DNA of 64,000 bases from Triglochin maritima (taxonomy: Eukaryota > Streptophyta > Magnoliopsida > Alismatales > Juncaginaceae): the NCBI GenBank assembly GCA_963682175.1, contig OY821775.1, positions 31,370,053 through 31,434,052 on the forward strand, given 5' to 3'. Positions 55,951 to 64,000 of this stretch are shown piece after piece. Numbering within the stretch: position 1 is the first letter of the stretch; the number at the start of each line of letters is the position of its first letter. The position numbers were made by a program, and so were the translations under genes. Below the pieces are notes generated by a model that did no database searches, was not told where the DNA came from, and saw only the letters and a list, made by a program, of their open reading frames with translations.

Positions 55951-57310
55951 TGATTGACATCATATCATGCATATATTTGTGTCTTATATCTGTTATCTTT
56001 CACCTAAAAAATGTTGCTTAACAAGTTTAATGTTTAAGTTTCAGGAATAAGACAGTTTGAGGAGAAGAGACACAAAAAGGACTCAAAAGTAAGAAAAATG
56101 ACTGAATTGCTAGACTTGGGGACTGAGATGCAAGAGGGAAGGACCCAGATGTAAGCCCCACGGACCAATGAGCAAATCAAGAACTCCACACAATCATGAG
56201 GAGTATTTTGGCAATTCGATTCGGGTCTGAGCTCCAACAATCGACTTAGGTGCATCACACATGAAGAAAGCAATCCAGGAAGCCCCACACAAAAACCAAA
56301 CCGGATCCAAACCCTGTAGACTGCCAATTGGCAGTCTGGGACCGCTGATTGGCAGTTGGGTTTGGTCCGAATCCGATAGGCTTCGGGCAAATCATGTATA
56401 ATTGTGTGTTATGTTTTTTGGGTATTGTATTAGTCTCATACCAAGGGATTGTCCCGGATTACCTTTTTCTATGGCTTTAAATAGAACTTTTCCTCCTCGT
56501 TTGTATCCCATCTCTCTCTTGGTTTTCATCCTCTCTACTAGGAGTAAAGCCTTGAAGCAAAACTCTGGTGGAGAACGGCTACTTGTAATTGAGTGAGTAA
56601 TAAATAGATGTTTTGTTACGTTTTCTTCATATTGCCTTTTTTCAATTCTTGCATACTTAGCTAACTTTTTTGTTTTAGTCTTCTTAGAATTATTTTAAAC
56701 ATGTTTTCTTTCCTTAGTATGAATGTTAGTTTAAATATGTGTGAGTAGTTCCATCCCCCTTTGGGGGTTGAGTAGATGTCTATACATGTTATGTAGATGG
56801 AATGAATGCTAAACATTGTTGTATGTGAGAAATGTTAGTATGCTTGTTTGAATTAATAAGAACTCTTCCTTGATGGTTTCTGCCATAATGTATAGGTGCA
56901 TTCCATGCTTTTTATGTTCTTAATAACAAACTTGCCATGCTCATATTAATCACCTAGGTTTGTGCTTTGACTGATAGGTCTTGCCATTAGGTACTTCTTA
57001 TGCATTAACAAACACAAACTACACTTGACATTATTGTATGCATTCACCACATTTATGTCATGTGTACACACACTCCACCCCTTAGGGGTTTTCCATTCCT
57101 GATTTATATCTTCTTCTATTAGTCGCTTAGTTTTAGTTCGGGGTTGTGCTTTCATTTTCTTCCTTGTTGCTACAATCAATCTCTTCTCCCCTTTGTTTTC
57201 CACTCGCCTACGAACTTACCAAAGTCAACACACCTCCCTGTTGATCGACCCATATTTGCCACTGCTTCAACGCAGCCGTGCACTTGCGGTTATTATAATT
57301 GATTCAATCA
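55951..57310 (+). repeat. 3' LTR of second outer Athila copy
   Basis: TGATTG...TTCAATCA, 1,360 bp, close to the 37814 copy. Palindrome GACTGCCAATTGGCAGTC at 56319-56336 (still perfect after symmetric changes) and its partner at 56340-56357. Followed directly by MULE sequence at 57311. Confidence 0.9.
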
Positions 57311-57560
57311 CGCTAGATATTCCTCCCCTATTTTTCCAATTTGTAAAGTCAATAGGGAAAATACTGAAAATCGTAAGATTATACCATGCGTAACAAAACC
57401 ACATTGTGTTAGGAGGTAGAAGAAGAGAAGAAGGACAAGAACTTGAAGCTTTTATTTGTGGTCGTTGCAAGAGCAGAAGACACCTCAACCGAAGAACATG
57501 CACATATCCAATTGCAGATGATTGTTTTCGAGTGTTAGACCATTGTACAATTTAAGTTGT
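57311..57560 (+). pseudogene. MULE transposase C-terminal part with zinc knuckle
   Basis: Reads DIPPLFFQFVKSIGKILKIV, then after a stop GGRRREEGQELEAFICGRCK, continuing to a CX2CX4HX4C-like knuckle CGRCKSRRHLNRRTC at about 57457-57501 and CTYPIADDC. MuDR-type transposases end in a basic IPP...GRP.K.R segment and a CCHC knuckle of exactly this kind. The left part at 6560-8144 ends just after the SWIM finger, about 25 to 30 residues before the point where this piece begins. Confidence 0.75.
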
Positions 57561-57829
57561 TAAGTGAACATCCTATGTTCTATTTCTGAACCATTTGTGT
57601 TGTCATGAAAATCATATGTTTTAAAATGAGTGAATTTTTTACATGGTGGGCAAGATAAAGGAGTTGTAAAGATTACCAAACTGGATCATTCGATCAAATG
57701 AGCTGGGTCATTTCAGTTCCATAGTTCCATTCATTCTATAAAATTAGTGGTTGTAGTGTATTCCATTCATACTTCCTAAACCCTAAACCCTTCCAACATA
57801 GTTCCAACTACCACTACTCCAGTAAAAAA
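57561..57829. other. Spacer with telo-box-like motif
   Basis: Non-coding. CTAAACCCTAAACCC at 57777-57791 is a double telo-box as often found near transcription starts of plant genes. A phrase near 57700 (GAGCTGGGTCATTTCAGTTCC region) resembles the repeats at 3040 and 6120. Confidence 0.5.
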
Positions 57830-58145
57830 ATGGTCTTTCAACAAAATTCCATCTTCAACTCCAAGTATCTTGTGATTACGAGTGGTTCCCGGTTGAATGA
57901 TATGGGGAGGGTATCCCATTGGTGCGGTTTAAGGCCATGGAGATGTGGTTTTCCACCGCCGACATCGTTAGCCCAAATTCTACATATGTGTCTCAAACAT
58001 GCCAACCCTCTTTTGCCGATACTTTGCCTGGGACAATGGCACAACAACACAACCAGTGTAGGGACTCGACCAGACAGTAACAGACCAAGGAAGTGTGAAA
58101 TACTTTGGTCAATGGCGAAGTTGAGTCAGACGATGCAGGTGCAAT
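57830..58145 (+). CDS. Unrecognised ORF, cut by copia-like LTR
   Basis: Starts MVFQQNSIFNSKYLVITSGS about 40 bases after the telo-box and reads open through RPDSNRPRKCEILWSMAKLS into the LTR at 58146. I recognise no domain. It may be a captured gene fragment or an unrelated host exon within or beyond the MULE, or simply chance. The residues encoded after 58145 belong to the LTR. Confidence 0.3.
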
Positions 58146-59621
58146 TGTTGGATCGTGAGGGTGTACAATACTAATCACTTTTATCCCTAATTACCTACTT
58201 GTTTAACGATCAAAGATATGCAGTGGAATTTAAAACTAAACAAGCAAGTAAGGAATAGAAAATGCAAATCACAAGGAACACGGGGTTTTTACAGAGGTTC
58301 GGCCACCGCCTACGTCCTCTCTTGCAAGCTCCGCTCGACACTTCGAGCTCCGCTTGCGTCTTTACTATCCACTCCCCGTTCCGGGCCGGGAGAGAACGCC
58401 TTTACATTCTTCAAGCTTGCGAATAACCCTCGCCAAGCTTGGCTCCTCCTCTCACAATCCGAGAGGGATACTTCGGGCTCTCACCGAAGTCTATACTCTT
58501 TGTATTGGGCTTTCACCAAGACCTTTGCTTCCTTTGCACAGCAAATGAGTGGAACAACACTCTCTAAACTTGAGCACAATTGAGTAGGATTGGATTTATG
58601 ACTAAAGTGTGGAAGGTTTGAGGCTTTGAGTGTTTGGATCTTCTTTCTATTGTATTGGACAAATAGTAGTGGGAGAGTTGTGTTAAAATGTATTTTACAA
58701 CTCTATTTATAAGAATTAGAGAGAATATAGCCGTTGGGGTTGATTGGGTATAAGTTGGTGTAAGATACACAAAACAGAAACTCGCAGGACCCAATTCTAG
58801 ATGAGTTCGGTCGACCGGATCGAGCTGAACGGTCGACCGACAACGCTAAGACTTAGGTACACATAAGTGATCGGTCGAACACCGAATAGGGTTCGGTCGA
58901 CCGATTCACAACAGGCTCTAAGGAGTTGACAAAGAATGTTCTATTCTGTCGACCGAACAAAGGTCTAACGGTCGACCGAATTCCAGCAGGAGATTCGGGT
59001 TTATCAAGAGACAGATATTCGGTCGACCGAACAAGGTCCTCGGTCGACCGATACATGATATGTATTTGGGGTATTTTTGGTTAATACGAATAGGACCGTT
59101 GGTTATATACGACAAAACAAACGGTCGAAAAAATACTTGGGACTCGATCGACCTAAAAGGTCTGAACGGTCGACCGAACATAGGCAGTTAAACACTAACA
59201 AATTAATTAATCACTCGGTCGACCGAACAGTCTATTTCGGTCGACCGAATGTGGACAGACAGTTTGGGTTCAGGTTTAGTGTTTCCGGTCTATGTTTGGG
59301 TGATCTATTGAAGTCCAAATGATGTGAAATTTCGTGTCTGACTTCTATAGGGAACCAAGTGTGTGTTTGAGTAGTTTTTAATTGAAATACGCTCAATTAC
59401 ACAAAGTTCCTAAGACTCAAAGAAATACAAAATACATGTCTTCAAATAAACTTGATTACATGTCTTGACTTGATTTCCTTTCTTCCTTGAGTCTTCATCA
59501 CCTGTAGAGGTTAGCACAAAACAATATATATGCAATGCAATATGTTTGCTACTCTACATGATCACAATTAGATTAGGTCGATTAAATCATCAAAACATAG
59601 ATTAAGGCGGAAAAACCAACA
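58146..59621 (-). repeat. 3' LTR, minus strand, copia-like family
   Basis: TGTTGGATCGTG...AACCAACA on the plus strand, 1,476 bp. Palindrome pairs at 58808/58830, 58872/58894, 58946/58969, 59020/59041, 59145/59167 and 59216/59238, all 21 to 23 bases apart. The TATA box is near 58702 on the minus strand. Confidence 0.9.
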
Positions 59622-60256
59622 ATCTCCCCCTTTTTGATGATGACAACATATATCTTAACTATATCTTAATACATGGAATTTTTATATGTAAACTATGTAT
59701 ATTAATGTTCCCCCTATGGATGTGCATAGATTTTATTCATTTAGTACTCAAATTCCAAGTTACCCCCATAATTATCTCTCCCCCTTTGACATCCATCAAA
59801 AATGATATTTATCAAAAAAAAATATGATTTAAGTTCAATGTGGAGGTCTTGTAATGAAGTCGCTCTCCCAAAATTTTGCACTTCATTACTCTAAGAAAAT
59901 GATATTCAATAAGCTCCCCCTATCAATATGAATATGATTTTTCAATAAAGTTCATTTCTATTTCTCCCCTATTAACATCAAGCAAATATAACAATTATAG
60001 CATGTGATGTTGTTTACATTTCCCCTTTTGACATTCATTTACAATGTTTGACTCTAAAACTATGGATGTGAATCAAATTTAAGATTTGCAATGAATTAGT
60101 ATATGATATGTCAATTAGGCATGTAAAACCTAGACTAGAACCAATTTATTCAAAAATTTAGAGGATAAGAAATTATACCAACTTGAAGCTTGAATTGGTT
60201 TTATCCTTCATTCAGTGATGCAACCGGCTTTGAATTCAACTCTTAAGATCGCCTGA
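59622..60256 (-). other. Polypurine tract and 3' non-coding region
   Basis: ATCTCCCCCTTTTTGATG at the left end is the reverse of the polypurine tract. Further CCCCCT blocks follow (59710, 59765, 59780, 59917), mirroring the G5 motifs at 34434-34720. Confidence 0.8.
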
Positions 60257-60475
60257 TCACCACTGATTCCTTCCTCTAGCATCTACAAATGTAGATTTAG
60301 GTACCCAAACAACTTTGGGTCCTTGAATGTTAGCTTTGGGAACCCAAACCATTTTGGTTTTAGGAGCCCACACACTTGAGGAACTATGCTTTACAACTAA
60401 GTGTTTTCCATTTAAAGTTGTATAAGATGCATGGTTTTTCAATTTAGCATTATATCCTCAACCATGTTTCAACAT
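60257..60475 (-). pseudogene. Copia-type Gag C-terminal fragment
   Basis: Minus-strand KNHASYTTLNGKHLVVKHSS then VWAPKTKMVWVPKANIQGPK matches the last 60 residues of the gag at 32446-34095 with a handful of changes, and ends DARGRNQW. Homology stops near 60475. Confidence 0.88.
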
Positions 60476-60504
60476 TGACAACTTTGTGCCGTTAGGCGTG
60501 ACAA

Positions 60505-60730
60505 ATGTCGGAAGTCTTTCCCACTTGGGACGTATTTATCCCGCTAGGGACGCAATTGTCTCGCTCAGGATGAGGCTATCGAGTTTGTCCCACTCCAGAC
60601 ACAAGTGTCCTGGATAGGGACAATTCTGTCCCGCTCAGGATGCAAGTGTCCCACCCAGGACAAGTCTTTCCTGTTGCATAGGGACGAGTCTGTCTTACGG
60701 TTCCGTTCAGGATGCAAGTGTTCAACATAG
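60505..60730. repeat. Degenerate minisatellite, GGGACGCAAGTGTC type
   Basis: About ten alternating units related to GGGACGCAAGTGTCCCGCTC and GGGACGAGTCTGTC. The same array type is at 5915-6115 left of the MULE transposase. Confidence 0.8.
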
Positions 60731-61133
60731 GAACTAGCCAACATTATTTAACGTTAAACACTCAGTTTTAAATTGACTGGCAGACTCTTAAACTGCAAAT
60801 ATTAATTATCCTTTGACAATTCAATTTCATCTCTCCCACACTTCTATATAGTTAGTCAATGTGCATGAAACGACAAACCACCACCAAACCAACTCATAGT
60901 TAGATGCTATGGTTAACGGTTCTTACTCGTCTCCTGTCTCCGGTCCTTCTATCATTCCATTCTTCTTTTGTGACGTACTATCATCAAATTATCGGACGGG
61001 ACGGGCAGTGAGGTCATCCAGGGTTTTCTTCGAGTGTAGCCGTGGTTTTGTGCATTGATCATCACTTATTTGACCTCAAAATTTTCAGCTTTGTAGTTGA
61101 TTTGACCATCTTTTTTTCATTCTCTTCTGTTTC
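60731..61133 (+). other. Spacer, possibly intronic
   Basis: No coding motif. It ends in a T-rich run and CTGTTTCAG at 61125-61133, a good 3' splice site directly before an open frame. It contains a repeated GACGGGACGGGC-like stretch near 60995. Confidence 0.45.
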
Positions 61134-61513
61134 AGGATGACAACCATTTTGTCATTGTGGAAGAGTACGTTATCGCATCTCTGACCGGTGCGTTTGCTAC
61201 GGTAGAAGGTCCAATGGTTGAAATTCATAGGACACTGGAAAACAACATGGACGGTCTGGCTTCTCGTGTTGTGGAGCAGGTCGTGAACCGACTGAAAGCC
61301 TGTTTTCCCCATCCCCCTCATAATGAAGTGGGAGCCGCCTCCGGAGAGGTGGCTAGAGTAGGAGAGGGCATGGCCCATGTAGATGCAACAGGAATGGAGG
61401 CAGATCACCCTTACGATAGGAAGTTGACGCCGGTTAGAGTTGTTATGGACTCTACAAGCGTATGTCACCAAGACTACAAAGAAATTGAAGAGAAAAACAC
61501 CAAGTTGAGATAG
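61134..61513 (+). CDS. Exon-like ORF of unknown family
   Basis: After the CAG splice acceptor the frame reads DDNHFVIVEEYVIASLTGAF then EGPMVEIHRTLENNMDGLAS and a helical region VVEQVVNRLKACFPHPPHNE, with Gly/Glu/Ala-rich sequence after it, and stops at 61511. The helix-rich character suggests a coiled-coil protein. I recognise no domain; a captured exon in a MULE or a second transposon protein is possible. If the LTR guessed at 61441-61737 is right, only 61134-61440 is exon. Confidence 0.4.
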
Positions 61514-61737
61514 AACTATCTCTGATTTTTTTGTATATTAATTCAAACGAAAATTTGTTTTCTTCTTGACCTACAAGCCAGGTCTTTATAGCTTTAAATC
61601 GGTATAGGAATTAGGAAGTTAACCAACAAGGCAACTCCTATGATTTACATCTAAATTAATCAATTAACAACAAAGGAAATAAGTAACTACTGAATTTTGG
61701 TCTTAATAGCAACTATTCTATAATCAAAAGCTTCCAT
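61441..61737 (-). repeat. Possible short LTR of the chromovirus-like element
   Basis: The segment begins TGTTATGG and ends TTCCA on the plus strand, directly beyond the end of the gag-protease ORF. On the minus strand it carries AGCTATAAAGACC (61584-61596), a TATA-like box followed by sequence typical of short LTR ends. No polypurine tract was found and the other LTR is outside the window, so the limits are guesses. Confidence 0.35.
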
Positions 61738-61741
61738 AAAC

Positions 61742-63952
61742 CTAATTGGAAATATTAATAATGCAATAAAATATCATGCGGATTGGGGAGGGGAGATTTC
61801 TTGCTGCATTGGTAGGTTGGATGGAAGTAAGCTTCCTTGCTGACTTGGTATTGCCCCTTGCTGACTTGGCATCCAAATTTCGGATGGAGTTGGTCTTTGG
61901 GAATGAATTAATTTGGGCATGATCCAACGGGCCTAATATCAAGGATCCAATGGCTCCTGCATCAGTCACCCCGGGTTGGAAAGAACTCGTCCTCGAGTTT
62001 GCCTCAACTTCCACTTCGTTGCTGAAGTACGGCCTCAGATGCTTACACTCCTTGAGCTTGTTGTATTCTCTCGTAGGAAACAAAGATGCAGATATCTCGT
62101 CGTCCGGCGATGGCGGCGGCCGTATCTTGGGTCTGGCGGAAGCCGGCGAAGGCGAGGGCATTTCTGGGCGTGGTTTTGGGGATGGCGACTCTAGGATAAG
62201 ATCAATTAGGTGTTGGGTATGTCTCAGAGGTGGTAAGCCATGGGTGAGCTCTTTGGAAATCAGGTTGGAGAGTTCTTGCAGAAGTTGCTGGACCTCCTTA
62301 GGTATGTCTGAGTTTGAGCCAACCTTGCCTTCATCCCGGGGCAGCCATGCAAAGATCACTTCTTCGTGCTTCATTTCTGCCAGAAAATTGGATAGGGCCA
62401 GGAAGTTGTTGGGAGGGGTTGCCAGATTTGAGGGAGTTTCGTCTTGGTGGGGTGCCAAGACAATCTTCTTTCCTTTTATGCTGAGTGAATAGGTGTTCAT
62501 TCGTCCATCGTGAACGATGCTTCGATCATACTGCCAAGGTTGTCCCAGCAGTAGGTGACAAGCATCCATAGCCACCACATCATGCCAAGCAATGTCAAAG
62601 TACTTCTTGCAGATGGAAAAGGACACGAAGCACCTCTTGTGCACCTTTAATTCTGTCTCCTTGCTCAGCCAAGATGATTTGTATGGTTTGGGATGAGAAT
62701 CGGTCTTCAGCTGCAACTTCTGGACTACCTCTTCGGACACCACGTCCTCAGAACTGCCACTATCGATGATCATCTTGCACACCTTATCCGCGACCGTGCA
62801 AGTGGTACAAAAATTATGTTGTCTCAACCACTCATCTCCTGACCTACCTTTAGATGTTAGAAGACTCTTGCGGATGAGTAGAGTTTCTGGTCCATCCCCA
62901 TACAACATCCCATCTTCGTCCTCATATTCATCAAACACGGGTTCGCCATCAACCTCGTCCTCGCTCCCAAGATTATCCTCAATCAGGAGGTTCTTGCCAC
63001 CTTTGCTGGTGGTTCTCCCACAGCTGGAGGCGATGTGTCCCTCCTCTCCACACCTAAAACACTTCACGCCCGTCTTAGGTCCGCCCTGGAACGGCACTTG
63101 CTGAGGGCGCACCTCTGAAGGTCTAGAAGTTCGGTTGGGCTGCTGCTGCTCATGGCTGGTGGTGACTCGCCTTCTTTGCTGCTTCTCCGCTGCGAGGGCT
63201 CGCTGATAGGCCTCAGAAACCGTCCATAATGAGTGGAGGCTGAGGGTATCTTGTAGGGATGGTCGTAACCCCCCCAAGTATCGCGCCACCGATTGTTCCT
63301 CCGATTCCGATAGATCATTCCGAGCCACCAATTGATAGAACTCCTCCGTGTAGTCATCTACTGATCTTGCTCCTTGTCTCAATGCATGAAGCCTCTGAAA
63401 CAGGGATTGAGTATATCCGAAAGGAAGGAAGTGCTCCTTCATCTTCTTCTTCATCTTGCACCATTCGGTCAGCTTGGCCTTGCCTTGCCTCTCGCGTGTG
63501 CGTCTCATTTGCTCCCACCACGCAGAAGCTCTTCCCTTGAGTCGGACGGCGATTAGCTTAACCTTCATATGCTCCGGGACCTCCTTGTAGTCGAATACTC
63601 GTTCGACTTCATTCAGCCAATCCACGAAGGCATCAGCATGCAACGTACCAGAAAATTCTGGCAGCTCCATCTTGAAACCGAGGTCTCCATGCCGATCACC
63701 CCAACCACGATGTCCTTGACCAGTACCACGATCATGAAACATGTTGTGGAGATTTGAGCTTGTGTCGGAGTCTGGATCTTCAGTTTCTCGATGGTTTAGG
63801 TCTTGCGCAGCAAGACGTTGGGTTAAATCAGCAATTTGTCTTTGTAGACCCTCAATCAACTCAGCATCTTCGTTGCTACGACCATGGTACGGGACTTCCT
63901 CAGCTGGAGTAGGCCCACGACGACCACGACCACCACGTCCACCAGCCATCAT
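61742..63952 (-). CDS. Gag-protease polyprotein, chromovirus-like, lacking RT and integrase
   Basis: An uninterrupted 736-codon frame. Residues 1-20 are Gly/Arg-rich. The Ty3/gypsy gag domain is at about 90 to 235, with [20 protein letters not shown] and [16 protein letters not shown] knuckle [14 protein letters not shown] lies at about 298-311, and a retropepsin with [16 protein letters not shown] at about 394-410. At about 585 [11 protein letters not shown] is the lead-in to RT (usually ..IQHxIDLxPG). There the RT should begin, but a Pro/Ser-rich stretch follows, then [19 protein letters not shown], which resembles the extreme C-terminus of gypsy pol. I infer an in-frame loss of RT, RNase H and integrase. 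Start chosen as the first Met, 40 bases after the primer-binding site. Confidence 0.88.
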   Translation of the reverse strand: MMAGGRGGRGRRGPTPAEEVPYHGRSNEDAELIEGLQRQIADLTQRLAAQDLNHRETEDPDSDTSSNLHNMFHDRGTGQGHRGWGDRHGDLGFKMELPEFSGTLHADAFVDWLNEVERVFDYKEVPEHMKVKLIAVRLKGRASAWWEQMRRTRERQGKAKLTEWCKMKKKMKEHFLPFGYTQSLFQRLHALRQGARSVDDYTEEFYQLVARNDLSESEEQSVARYLGGLRPSLQDTLSLHSLWTVSEAYQRALAAEKQQRRRVTTSHEQQQPNRTSRPSEVRPQQVPFQGGPKTGVKCFRCGEEGHIASSCGRTTSKGGKNLLIEDNLGSEDEVDGEPVFDEYEDEDGMLYGDGPETLLIRKSLLTSKGRSGDEWLRQHNFCTTCTVADKVCKMIIDSGSSEDVVSEEVVQKLQLKTDSHPKPYKSSWLSKETELKVHKRCFVSFSICKKYFDIAWHDVVAMDACHLLLGQPWQYDRSIVHDGRMNTYSLSIKGKKIVLAPHQDETPSNLATPPNNFLALSNFLAEMKHEEVIFAWLPRDEGKVGSNSDIPKEVQQLLQELSNLISKELTHGLPPLRHTQHLIDLILESPSPKPRPEMPSPSPASARPKIRPPPSPDDEISASLFPTREYNKLKECKHLRPYFSNEVEVEANSRTSSFQPGVTDAGAIGSLILGPLDHAQINSFPKTNSIRNLDAKSARGNTKSARKLTSIQPTNAARNLPSPIRMIFYCIINISN

Positions 63953-63988
63953 TGCTGATGAAGAAGCAACGAAAGGGAGGATTCTTTT

Positions 63989-64000
63989 GGCTCTGGTACC
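63989..64000 (-). other. Primer-binding site of the chromovirus-like element
   Basis: Minus strand GGTACCAGAGCC, one change from the initiator tRNA-Met site GGTATCAGAGCC. It sits at the window edge, so the 5' LTR lies just outside. Confidence 0.75.

Larger units (their letters stand above)
16715..57310 (+). mobile_element. Compound Athila (Ty3/gypsy) block: two copies sharing a middle LTR, heavily nested
   Basis: LTRs of one family lie at 16715-17814 (cut short), 37814-39196 and 55951-57310. The middle LTR has a polypurine tract on its left and a primer-binding site on its right, so it serves as 3' LTR of the first copy and 5' LTR of the second. The outer flanks (TCCAA on the left, CGCTA on the right) do not form a duplication. 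The first copy has lost leader, gag and protease, and most of its integrase; the second keeps remnants of all parts. Nested inside are elements at 19179-20476, 20585-36525 and 43417-53210. RT and integrase motifs place it in the Athila lineage. Confidence 0.85.
58146..60475 (-). mobile_element. Truncated gag-only copia-like element, minus strand
   Basis: 3' LTR at 58146-59621, polypurine tract, non-coding region and the last about 70 codons of gag, then a break near 60475. The rest of gag and the 5' LTR are absent. It belongs to the family of 30963-36202 but is clearly more diverged. Confidence 0.88.

Noticed and set aside
61950..63540. Plus-strand frames up to 180 codons
   Set aside because: Antisense shadows of the 736-codon gag-protease frame.

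Overview
This window is repeat-rich plant nuclear DNA. It holds remnants of a LINE, a MULE (Mutator-like) DNA transposon, Athila-type Ty3/gypsy elements, Ty1/copia elements and a chromovirus-like gag gene. I see no ordinary intact host gene, no rRNA or tRNA gene and no CRISPR array. The families point to an angiosperm; I cannot name the species. Almost every reading frame carries stops, frameshifts or lost catalytic residues.

Layout. 1-2700 is a degenerate LINE on the minus strand. 2815-6115 holds three kinds of tandem repeat and unassigned AT-rich sequence. 6450-8144 is the N-terminal and core part of a MULE transposase; its C-terminal zinc knuckle reappears at 57311-57560, so about 49 kb of later insertions separates the two parts. 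That block contains: (a) a complete pol-less Athila-type element on the minus strand, 8145-16699, with identical 1,392-bp LTR lengths and a perfect ATATG target duplication; (b) two plus-strand Athila elements of a related subfamily that share a middle LTR (LTR 16715-17814 cut short, LTR 37814-39196, LTR 55951-57310).

Inside the first Athila copy sit a truncated copia-like LTR (19179-20476) and a second Athila-like element (about 20585-36525). The latter is itself interrupted by a solo LTR (27907-29307, duplication AATAC) and by a young gag-only copia-like element (30963-36202, duplication AAATA). Inside the second Athila copy sits a decayed Ty1/copia element (43417-53210) whose right end was lost together with the host RNase H region. 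58146-60475 is a truncated minus-strand relative of the gag-only copia-like element. 60505-61440 holds a minisatellite and an exon-like ORF. 61742-63952 is an open 736-codon gag-protease ORF of chromovirus type that lacks reverse transcriptase and integrase, with its primer-binding site at the window edge.

Two themes stand out. First, three unrelated LTR-element types here keep gag but have lost pol, so they could only move with enzymes from partners; the Athila-type one shares LTR and 3' non-coding sequence with the pol-bearing Athila copies beside it. Second, LTRs of three families carry perfect or near-perfect palindromes arranged as pairs about 21-22 bp apart, upstream of the TATA box; in the Athila family a second pair lies about 135 bp downstream of the primer-binding site. 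This paired-palindrome arrangement is the best candidate in the window for something undescribed.
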